A stretch of DNA of 29,806 nt from an uncultured Synergistaceae bacterium (lineage in GTDB: Bacteria > Synergistota > Synergistia > Synergistales > Aminobacteriaceae), in assembly GCA_937870605.1 (NCBI GenBank), contig CALMZW010000194.1, positions 1-29,806 of the forward strand. The letters run 5' to 3'. The notes under the pieces are model-generated. The model had not been told where the DNA came from, made no database searches, and saw only the letters and a list, made by a program, of their open reading frames with translations. Below are positions 8,050-14,751 of the stretch, piece after piece. Numbering within the stretch: position 1 is the first letter of the stretch; each line of letters opens with the position of its first letter. Both the position numbers and the translations under genes were made by a program.

Positions 8050-9498
8050 TCACGGCGTGTAGCGTACGCTGAGTCGTCCCTTGATCGACGTGAGGACGCT
8101 CAGCCGGTCTTCCTGCGCGGTGATGTCGTCCAGCGTCAGTTCGTCGAGCGTGCCCGTCAGGACGAAATGCTCGTCGAGCGCGGCCGTGGAGAGCGCGTCC
8201 CGCACGGCCGAACGCGCGTCGTCGAGCGGCCGGGCGATGGACCACGCGAGTCTGGATTGCAGCGACCGCACGAACGTCGGTTTCGCAAGCCATGCAGCCC
8301 TGGCGGCGAGCCCCGAAAGCGTGGACGGGTCGAAGTCGAACCGATCGATGCGGACCATCTGGGCGGCGCGGTCCAGAACCGGGACGCCCGTCAGATAGAT
8401 GACGCCCTCGGCCTTCGAGAAGAACCCCGGCCCCTGGGCCTTGATGTCCGCCGCGACGACCAGCCTGTCCCCGTTTCCGGAGATTTTCAGGTCCCTGATG
8501 GTCACGCGTGCGCCGTCGCTGTGGAACTCGATCCCTTTCCATACGGGAACGAGCGATTCGTTGATGACGTCGTAGGGCATCGAGAGGCGGAGTTGAACGT
8601 CCACCCCGCGCGAGCGGGGGATGCCCTTCGAGAATTTCGGAAGCAGGGTTTCGACGCGTTCGGGCGGGGAGGCTCCTGCGGCTGCGCGGAGTCCCGCGAC
8701 CATTCCGAGCGTGACCGTCAGCGTTTTCTGGTCCATCCGGACGACCGGCCGGTAGATGCCGCGGGGCTCCACCTCGAGCCACACGTCGGGGGTGGAGCGG
8801 ATTCGGATCGGAGAGTGCAGGGCCCTCCATTGCTCGGCGGCGCGCTCGCGCAGCCGGAGTTGCTCGTTCAGCACCCTGTCCAGGACGCCCGCTTCTTCCC
8901 GAAACCGGGACTGCATCAGGTCTTCCAGCAGTCCGGCGATCCCGATGGTCTGGTTCAGAAGCTCGATGGACGGCTTTTTCTTCCATTCGACGGAAATGTC
9001 GGGACTCGTGTGCAGCTCCCAGTCGTCGGTAAACGAAGGGATCAGGGAGATCGTCAGGATGAACGCGCCCGAGGGGGTCTGGTTCGTGCTCGGCCGCAGC
9101 CCCAGAAACTCTGCCTCCCATTTGATGCGGGAGGTGAAGGCCAGCGGGATCGAAAAGATCAGGCGTTTTCCGTCGGATCGCAGCGTCGCCTTGCCCGACC
9201 GGCGCACGTGGAGGTCTCCGGCGGCCTTGCCCGTCGGGACGTCGAGCGGGCGGGCCGCGGCGTCGTAGACCGCCTCGGGAATCCGTTCGTCAGCCAGGCG
9301 TTCGAGATCCGCGAAGGAAGCCGATACCGGAATTTCCACAAAGGAGTCTCTCGCCGGGACGATGTGCTCCTGCGTCGCCACCGGAGCGGGGGGCGTCAAC
9401 GACAGCCGCTCCAGGCCGGACAAAAGCCCCCCGGCTGTGGCGAAACACCCGCCGAGAAGAATTCCGGCCGTGAGGATGATCATGTGACCTCGCTTCAT
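8050..9498 (-). CDS. DUF4403 family lipoprotein, 482 aa
   Basis: The N-terminus is a lipoprotein-type signal: basic start, hydrophobic core and ILLGGC with the candidate lipidated Cys at residue 18. The mature part is beta-rich, with alternating hydrophobic residues and a repeated two-part layout (roughly 45-260 and 270-480). Recognisable segments include MPYDVINESL, VTIRDLKISGNGDRLVVAADI and GVIYLTGVPVLD, which match the DUF4403 family as I know it. That family is envelope-associated and resembles lipid-binding BPI/TULIP-like folds; its function is not established, so a lipid or hydrophobic-ligand role is inference. Start supported by AAGGAG 9 bases upstream. It is the first gene of the minus-strand unit that runs to the RND pump, divergent from the TetR gene. 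Confidence 0.82.
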   Translation of the reverse strand: MKRGHMIILTAGILLGGCFATAGGLLSGLERLSLTPPAPVATQEHIVPARDSFVEIPVSASFADLERLADERIPEAVYDAAARPLDVPTGKAAGDLHVRRSGKATLRSDGKRLIFSIPLAFTSRIKWEAEFLGLRPSTNQTPSGAFILTISLIPSFTDDWELHTSPDISVEWKKKPSIELLNQTIGIAGLLEDLMQSRFREEAGVLDRVLNEQLRLRERAAEQWRALHSPIRIRSTPDVWLEVEPRGIYRPVVRMDQKTLTVTLGMVAGLRAAAGASPPERVETLLPKFSKGIPRSRGVDVQLRLSMPYDVINESLVPVWKGIEFHSDGARVTIRDLKISGNGDRLVVAADIKAQGPGFFSKAEGVIYLTGVPVLDRAAQMVRIDRFDFDPSTLSGLAARAAWLAKPTFVRSLQSRLAWSIARPLDDARSAVRDALSTAALDEHFVLTGTLDELTLDDITAQEDRLSVLTSIKGRLSVRYTP

Positions 9499-9541
9499 AT
9501 ATCAGGACTCCTTCGATGGTCGGGATCTGTGACCGATGCTT

Positions 9542-9547
9542 ATTATG
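9542..9547 (-). promoter_or_regulatory. Candidate -10 element for the DUF4403 unit
   Basis: On the minus strand this reads CATAAT preceded by TGTGG, about 43 bases upstream of the DUF4403 start. It is the only good -10 match on that strand in the divergent region. No convincing -35 element is seen at the right distance, so this is tentative. Confidence 0.3.
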
Positions 9548-9640
9548 CCACATTCCCGCCGCTTTCGCCCGAGATGTCGCTCTTTTCCGAACGGAACGAA
9601 GGCGCGCAGCGGGAGATTCGTCGCGAAAAGCCCCGGGGAG

Positions 9641-9668
9641 TTGACAGACGCTGCGGGGCGGGTATACT
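9641..9668 (+). promoter_or_regulatory. Sigma-70-type promoter of the TetR/ABC exporter operon
   Basis: A perfect -35 TTGACA at 9641-9646 and a near-consensus -10 TATACT at 9663-9668 are separated by 16 bp. Transcription would begin within or just before the inverted repeat at 9680-9695. It stands out in otherwise GC-rich sequence, 45 bases upstream of the regulator's ATG. Confidence 0.85.
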
Positions 9669-9679
9669 TCAGCCGGAAT

Positions 9680-9695
9680 AAACAAATGTTTGTTT
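9680..9695. promoter_or_regulatory. Palindromic operator, probable TetR-family binding site
   Basis: The perfect inverted repeat AAACAAA-TG-TTTGTTT spans 16 bp, is AT-rich in a GC-rich region, and sits immediately downstream of the -10 element, around the expected transcription start. This is the usual place for a repressor operator. The nearest candidate regulator is the TetR-family protein encoded 18 bases downstream, so autorepression of the operon is the likely role (inference). Confidence 0.8.
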
Positions 9696-9712
9696 GAATT
9701 GGAGGCGACCTC

Positions 9713-10399
9713 ATGCGCGACGCGCTGAAAGCGACGAAGGCGACGGACGAAGCGACCGCCGCGAAGGACGAAGGCGCCGGTTCGGACGTCCGACCCGGAG
9801 AAACCGGAGACGCCCCGGCGGAAGGCCCCAGAGATCGGCTTCTCGCGGCGGCGGCGAAGCTGTTCGCGCTTCGCGGCTACGGAAACGTGACGGTCCGGGA
9901 CATTACGAACGAAGCGGGGACGAACATGGCGATGGTGTCGTATTACTTCGGCGGCCGGGACGGACTGTATTGCGAGGTTCTCGACCGGATCTTCGGAATC
10001 ATCGATGCGTCCATCGCCCCGGGACGCGGCCTTCCGCCGCTCGAACGGGTGTCGTTCTACGCCCGTTCGCTCGATGCGCTCCATTCGAGGTATCGCGAGA
10101 TCGCTCCGATCCTGTATCACGAGATCCTGCACCCGTCTCCCGCCTTTCGGGAACGGTTCTCGGTCACGATTTCCGGCCTCGTGCGCTTTCTGAAGGAAGC
10201 GTTCGTGGAGGGACAGAAGAGCGGCGTCTTCCGGATCGACGCGGACCCCGTTCTCATGTCGTACGTCGTGGCGTCCGTCGTGAACTACCGGCACATCTTC
10301 AGGGCGGTCGTCGAACTGGTGTTGCCCGAACTCGCGGAAGAGGAACGGGCCGTCGAGCCGCTGCTGAAACTGTTGCTGGAAGGAATGGAGCCCCGATGA
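9713..10399 (+). CDS. TetR/AcrR-family repressor, CecR-like, 228 aa
   Basis: DNA-binding repressor probably controlling the exporter operon it heads. An unusual N-terminal extension of about 38 residues rich in Ala, Lys, Thr, Glu and Asp precedes the TetR helix-turn-helix (about 40-88), which includes AAAKLFALRGYGNVTVRDI and MAMVSYYFGGRDGLYCEVL. The C-terminal all-helical ligand domain (about 95-225) contains ILYHEILHPSPAFRE, which resembles the CecR (YbiH) type. An AGGAGG-like site (GGAGG) lies 7 bases before the ATG. The stop overlaps the adaptor start by 4 bases (ATGA). E. coli CecR controls ybhGFSR and responds to certain antibiotics; the same gene order here supports the comparison, but the ligand is unknown. 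The palindrome at 9680-9695 is its likely operator. Confidence 0.9.
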   Translation: MRDALKATKATDEATAAKDEGAGSDVRPGETGDAPAEGPRDRLLAAAAKLFALRGYGNVTVRDITNEAGTNMAMVSYYFGGRDGLYCEVLDRIFGIIDASIAPGRGLPPLERVSFYARSLDALHSRYREIAPILYHEILHPSPAFRERFSVTISGLVRFLKEAFVEGQKSGVFRIDADPVLMSYVVASVVNYRHIFRAVVELVLPELAEEERAVEPLLKLLLEGMEPR

Positions 10400-11385
10400 G
10401 ACGCCTCGCGTTCTGTGTCCTCGGAATCGCGCTCGCCGCGGGATCGCTGCTGTGGACCGGCGGAATCCCGCTTCCGTTCGCGTCCCGGGACGAGGACGGC
10501 CTTCTTCGCGCGACGGGGACGATCGAGGTTCAGGAGGTGACGCGCGCGCCGAAGATCGGCGGGTATGTCGAGGAAATGCGCTTCCGAGAGGGAGACAGGG
10601 TCCGGTCGGGAGAAATCGTCGCGACGCTTCGCCGGGACGACCTCGACGCGGATGTCTCGCGCGACCTGGCGGCGCTCGAACGCGGACGCGCGCTGCTTTC
10701 GGATCTCGAACGGGGGGAGCGCTCGCAGCGGATCCGGGAGGCGTCCGCAGGCGTCGCGTCGGCGGCCTCCCGCCTGAAGCAGGCGGAACGGGACTACGGG
10801 CGCTATCGCAGGCTTTTCGAGGAGAACGCCGTGTCGCGCAAGCAGATGGACGACGTCGCGCTCGCCCTGGAAGTGGCGCGGAACGCCTTCGTCGCGTCGC
10901 GCGAGAGCCTTGGCTTTCTCCAGGCCGGGAGCCGCGAGGACCAGATCGCGGCCCAACGACGCGAGATCGAACGCCTCGACGCCGTGCTCCGGGCTTCGGT
11001 GATTCGTGCGGAAGACCGCGCGATCCGCTCACCGCTCGACGCGGTCGTTCTCGTGAGGGCGATGGAGCCGGGCGAACTCGCGAATCCCGGAGCGGCGCTC
11101 TTCGTCCTGGGGGACGAGGCCGACTGCTGGGTGCGCGTCTATATTCCCTCGACGATGCTCGGGCGCGTTCGGCCGGGCGGCGACGCGGAAGTGCGCGTGG
11201 ATTCGTTCCCCGGACGCGTCTTTCCGGCCCGCGTCGGAGAGGTCGCGGAGAAGGCGGAGTTCACCCCGCGCGAGAGTCTGACGCCCGAGGAACGCGCGAA
11301 TCTCGTCTTCCGGGTGAAGGTCCGTGTCGGAAACGCGGAAGGGCTCTTGCGTCCCGGAATGCCCGCCGACGTGACCTTCCGATGA
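10396..11385 (+). CDS. HlyD-family adaptor of an ABC exporter, YbhG-like, 329 aa
   Basis: Periplasmic adaptor anchored in the inner membrane, expected to dock on the ABC exporter encoded downstream. An N-terminal anchor (about residues 4-27) is followed by the first lipoyl half (about 40-80, with RAPKIGGYVEEMRF and IVATLRRDDL). A coiled-coil hairpin follows (about 85-205, containing the SRKQMDDVALALE turn region), then the second lipoyl half beginning near RAIRSPLDAVVL, and a beta-barrel domain to the end (RPGMPADVTF). The length matches YbhG-type proteins. The ATG overlaps the TetR stop by 4 bases, and the TGA overlaps the next ATG, so translation is coupled on both sides. Confidence 0.93.
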   Translation: MRRLAFCVLGIALAAGSLLWTGGIPLPFASRDEDGLLRATGTIEVQEVTRAPKIGGYVEEMRFREGDRVRSGEIVATLRRDDLDADVSRDLAALERGRALLSDLERGERSQRIREASAGVASAASRLKQAERDYGRYRRLFEENAVSRKQMDDVALALEVARNAFVASRESLGFLQAGSREDQIAAQRREIERLDAVLRASVIRAEDRAIRSPLDAVVLVRAMEPGELANPGAALFVLGDEADCWVRVYIPSTMLGRVRPGGDAEVRVDSFPGRVFPARVGEVAEKAEFTPRESLTPEERANLVFRVKVRVGNAEGLLRPGMPADVTFR

Positions 11386-12290
11386 TCTCCGTCCGCGACG
11401 CCCACAAGTTCTACGGGAATGTCCGCGCGCTCGGGGGGGTGTCGTTCGACGTCGAACGGGGCTCGGTGTTCGGCGTCGTCGGGCCGGACGGCGCGGGGAA
11501 GACGACGTTGCTCCGGATGATCGTCGGGGTGTTGTCGCCATCGTCCGGGACCGTCGACGCACGGGTCGGCGGCGACGGGAGCGATTCGAAGAGGCGGATC
11601 GGGTACGTCGCGGGAAGGTTCAGCCTGTACGAAGACCTGTCGATCCTCGAGAACCTCGCCCTCTTCTCCCGTTTGTACGGGATGGACGCCGCTCGTGCGG
11701 CGTCGCGTTCGCGGGAGCTTCTGGAGCTTACGGGCCTTCTGCCGTTCGGGGACAGGCTCGCCGGACGGCTCTCGGGCGGCATGAAGCAGAAGCTCGCGAT
11801 CGCCGCCGCGGTGCTCCACGAACCGGAACTCCTCGTGCTCGACGAACCCGGAACGGGCGTCGACCCGGTCTCGCGGCGGGACATCTGGAGCGTCCTCTAT
11901 CGCCTGAATCGCGGGGGCGTGACGATCGTCGTATCGACGCCGTACATGGACGAGGCCGAACTCTGCACGCGGCTCGTCTTTCTCCACAAGGGGCGCGTTC
12001 TCGAATCGGGGACGCCCGACGAGATCTGCGACCGTTTCCCGCACCGGATCCTCCGCGTCCGAACGGACGTCCCGGAGACGCGCAGGCGCCTCGCGGATTT
12101 CCCGAGCCTCTCCGTATCGAGTTTCGGGCGGACCGTCCGCGTCGTCGTCGACGGAGCCGACGCAGACGCGCTCCCGCGCCTCCGGGAACATCTCGCTCGC
12201 GCCGGGATCGCCGCCGACGTCGACGCGGTCCGCCCGACGCTCGAGGACGTCTTCGTTCTCGCGGCGGAGAGCGGGAGGGACGTCGCGTGA
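11382..12290 (+). CDS. ABC exporter ATPase 1 (YbhF N-half-like), with degenerate Q- and H-loops, 302 aa
   Basis: Cytoplasmic nucleotide-binding subunit of the ABC-2-type exporter. Walker A is GPDGAGKTT (34-42), the signature LSGGM (130-134), and Walker B LLVLDEP with Asp154 and Glu155. Two normally conserved residues are changed. The Q-loop Gln position is Gly78 (GYVAGRFSLY, compared with GYMSQKFSLY in the neighbouring ATPase). The switch His is Pro187 (VSTPYMDEAE, compared with ASTHFMDEAE). This suggests that the ATP site formed by its own Walker motifs is degenerate. The residues after about 225 form a small C-terminal domain ending PTLEDVFVLAAE, which also ends the second ATPase. In E. coli YbhF the two ATPases are fused; here they are separate, joined by a GTGA overlap. 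Confidence 0.95.
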   Translation: MISVRDAHKFYGNVRALGGVSFDVERGSVFGVVGPDGAGKTTLLRMIVGVLSPSSGTVDARVGGDGSDSKRRIGYVAGRFSLYEDLSILENLALFSRLYGMDAARAASRSRELLELTGLLPFGDRLAGRLSGGMKQKLAIAAAVLHEPELLVLDEPGTGVDPVSRRDIWSVLYRLNRGGVTIVVSTPYMDEAELCTRLVFLHKGRVLESGTPDEICDRFPHRILRVRTDVPETRRRLADFPSLSVSSFGRTVRVVVDGADADALPRLREHLARAGIAADVDAVRPTLEDVFVLAAESGRDVA

Positions 12291-13234
12291 AGGACGCGGA
12301 GGCGGCCGTCTCGACCGTCGGGCTCACGCGGGACTTCGGGAGCTTCCGGGCCGTCGACGGCGTGAATCTCGACATTCCGCGCGGCGCGATCTTCGGTTTC
12401 CTCGGACCGAACGGTTCGGGGAAGACGACGACGATCCGGATGCTCTGCGGCCTCCTGCGCCCGTCGTCCGGGAGCGGGCGCGTCGTCGGGTGCGACATCG
12501 CGCGCGAGGGGGAGGCGATCCGGCGGCGGATCGGGTATATGTCCCAGAAGTTCAGCCTCTACGACGATCTGACGGTCGCGGAAAATCTGACGTTCTACGC
12601 CGGAATGTACGGTCTGGCGAACGCGAAGCGGAGGGAGCGCGTGGACGCCATGATCGCCCTCGCGGACCTCCGGGGCCGCGAGCGGACGCTGACGGGGGCG
12701 CTCGCAGGGGGCGTGCGGCAGCGTCTTGCGCTCGCATGCGCGATCGTCCACGAGCCGGAGATGATCTTTCTCGACGAACCGACGAGCGGCGTCGATCCCG
12801 CCGCCCGGCGGCGATTCTGGGAGACGATCGCGGATCTGGCGGACGGAGGGGCGACAATTATGGCAAGCACGCACTTCATGGACGAGGCGGAGCACTGCAC
12901 GTCGCTCGGCCTCATGTACGCCGGAAAGATGCTGATCTCCGGGAGCCCCGACGCCCTCAAGCGGGAGCTGACCGTCGCCGCAGGGAAGATCTGGCAGGCC
13001 CGAGTCCCGGATTCCATCGGGTTTTTGGATCGGATCCGCGCCTTTGTGTCGGGCGGCATCCTCGATGCGTACATCTTCGGAGCATCCGTCCGGGTCCTTG
13101 CGTGCGGCGCGCGGCTTCCGGCGGACGTCGCCGGCGCCGCCGCGTGGGAAGAGCGCGAGCCGACGCTCGAGGACGTTTTCGTGCATCATGTCCGCTCTTC
13201 GGCTGGAATGGAGGGGCAACGATGCGACGCCTGA
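12287..13234 (+). CDS. ABC exporter ATPase 2 (YbhF C-half-like), 315 aa
   Basis: Second nucleotide-binding subunit of the exporter. It starts at a GTG that overlaps the stop of ATPase 1 by 4 bases; no better start is visible. Walker A is GPNGSGKTT (40-48), the Q-loop Gln is Gln87 (GYMSQKFSLYDD), Walker B is MIFLDEP (Asp163, Glu164), and the switch His is His196 (ASTHFMDEAE). Its ABC signature is altered to LAGGV (139-143) instead of LSGGQ. Thus its own Walker site looks active, while the site to which it contributes the signature looks weak. The C-terminal domain ends PTLEDVFVHHV. It overlaps the permease start by 13 bases. Confidence 0.95.
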   Translation: MKDAEAAVSTVGLTRDFGSFRAVDGVNLDIPRGAIFGFLGPNGSGKTTTIRMLCGLLRPSSGSGRVVGCDIAREGEAIRRRIGYMSQKFSLYDDLTVAENLTFYAGMYGLANAKRRERVDAMIALADLRGRERTLTGALAGGVRQRLALACAIVHEPEMIFLDEPTSGVDPAARRRFWETIADLADGGATIMASTHFMDEAEHCTSLGLMYAGKMLISGSPDALKRELTVAAGKIWQARVPDSIGFLDRIRAFVSGGILDAYIFGASVRVLACGARLPADVAGAAAWEEREPTLEDVFVHHVRSSAGMEGQRCDA

Positions 13235-14334
13235 GAGCCCTGATCGTCAAGGAATTCATCCAGATGCGGCGCGATCCGCTGACGCTCGCGATGCTGATGC
13301 TGATCCCGATCGTGCAGCTCATCCTCTTCGGTTTCGCGATCAACACGGACGTCAAGCATCTTCCGACGGTCGTGTTCGACCAGTCGATGGGACAGGAGAG
13401 CCGGGAATTCATCCAGTCGTTATCCGCAACGCAGTATTTCGACATCAGGGGGTACGCTGCCTCCTATGATGCAATCCGCCGGGCGATCGAGCGCGGCGAC
13501 GGCGTCGTCGGGATCGTCTTCGGCCCGGATTTCGCGCGTCGTCTCGCCCGGAGGGACGGCGCCGCGATTCAGGTGATCGTCGATGCTTCCGACCCGATGT
13601 CCGCGAGTTCGGCGATCGCCGCGGCGGAGATGATCGGTCTGCGGAAGTCGGCGGCCGTCGTTGCGGAGGCGACGGGAACCGGGATGTCGCCTGTGTACGA
13701 TGTCCGCCTGCGGCCGTGGTACAACCGGGATTTCCGGACGCCGTACTATATGGTGCCGGGGATTCTCGGCGTGATCCTGACGATGACCATGATGATGATT
13801 ACGTCGATGGCCATCGTCCGCGAGCGTGAACGCGGAACGCTGGAGCAGCTCCTCGTGACGCCGATGCGCCCGTGGGAGCTGATGGTGGGAAAGATCGCGC
13901 CCTATCTCGGCGTCGGGTACGCCCAGCTGACCATCGGGCTTCTTGTCGGCCGGGCGGTCTTCCGCATTCCGATGCGGGGAAGCCTGGCGCTTCTGTATCT
14001 TCTGACGCTGCTCTTCATCTTTTCGACCCTGATGTGGGGGATCCTGATATCGACCGTGTCGAAGACCCAGATGCAGGCGATGATCCTCTCGATTTTCGGC
14101 TTTCTGCCGAGCATCCTGCTTTCGGGGTTCATGTTTCCCCGGATGGGGATGCCGACGGTCTTCCGGTATCTGAGCATGGCGCTGCCGCTGACCTGGTTCC
14201 AGATCATCACGAGGGGGATCCTGCTCAAGGGTGTCGGCCTCGAATCGCTTGCGTTGCCCGTCATCGCGCTCTGCGTCCTCATCGCGGTCTTTCTGGGCGT
14301 CAGCCTCTTCAAGTTTCACAGGACGCTCGACTGA
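13222..14334 (+). CDS. ABC-2-type exporter permease, YbhS/YbhR-like, 370 aa
   Basis: Inner-membrane subunit of the exporter. Helix 1 (about 20-42, LAMLMLIPIVQLILFGFAI) is followed by a roughly 140-residue extracytoplasmic domain (FDQSMGQESREF through YDVRLRPWYNRDF). Five more hydrophobic segments come after that. The coupling region RERERGTLEQLLVTPMRPWE is typical of ABC-2 permeases. A GGAGG site lies upstream of the ATG, inside the end of the preceding gene. E. coli has two permease genes (ybhS and ybhR) in this operon; only one is found here, and the operon then ends at a large hairpin. It may therefore act as a homodimer. The substrate is unknown. Confidence 0.94.
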   Translation: MRRLRALIVKEFIQMRRDPLTLAMLMLIPIVQLILFGFAINTDVKHLPTVVFDQSMGQESREFIQSLSATQYFDIRGYAASYDAIRRAIERGDGVVGIVFGPDFARRLARRDGAAIQVIVDASDPMSASSAIAAAEMIGLRKSAAVVAEATGTGMSPVYDVRLRPWYNRDFRTPYYMVPGILGVILTMTMMMITSMAIVRERERGTLEQLLVTPMRPWELMVGKIAPYLGVGYAQLTIGLLVGRAVFRIPMRGSLALLYLLTLLFIFSTLMWGILISTVSKTQMQAMILSIFGFLPSILLSGFMFPRMGMPTVFRYLSMALPLTWFQIITRGILLKGVGLESLALPVIALCVLIAVFLGVSLFKFHRTLD

Positions 14335-14353
14335 CGACCTCTCCGAACCTGTG

Positions 14354-14410
14354 CGTCAGACAGCGCGGCCCCCTGCATGCATTCGTCGCAGGGGGCCGCA
14401 CTGTCTGACG
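14354..14410. terminator. Large hairpin between convergent operons, probable bidirectional terminator
   Basis: An inverted repeat of 23 positions (14354-14376 with 14388-14410) has a single C/A mismatch and an 11-base loop. It lies exactly between the permease stop (14334) and the giant gene's stop (14434). No T run follows on either strand, so it could instead be a 3'-end stabilising structure or a dispersed palindromic element. Termination is the simplest reading given its position. Confidence 0.65.
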
Positions 14411-14433
14411 GTGTCGTGTCGCTTGCGTTCGGT

Positions 14434-14751
14434 CTACTTCTGGCGCCGCTTCAGCGCTTCCATGTACAGGTGCAGCTTCCGGATATGTTCCTCGACTTTC
14501 GGCGTGCGGTAGTAGACCAGGCTCCGGCGGAATTTTTCGACCGCTTCGGCGTACTTCTTCTGCCGCTGAAGCTCCGTCCCTTCGTCGGCGAGGCGCTTCG
14601 CGCGCTTCCGGAGCAGGGTTTCGAGCTTCACGGCGTACTCCTCGAGTTCCTCGTCCGGCATGACCGAGAGGCTCTCCCTGTATCGGGCCAGCGCGTCGTT
14701 ATACTGGCCGCTGCGCTGGAGCGCAGCTCCTTCGTTCCGGAGCTGCGCGGC
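14434..14751 (-). repeat. C-terminal TPR-like module, copy A (in the giant protein)
   Basis: Residues 2980-3084 of the giant protein contain two helix-turn-helix units with a G-x-x-x-Q...Y-x-x-A-L pattern (GQYNDALARYRESL, KKYAEAVEKFRRSL). It aligns without gaps over 104 residues to the tail of the propeller protein at 24747-25061, with about 49 identities by hand count. Confidence 0.85.
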
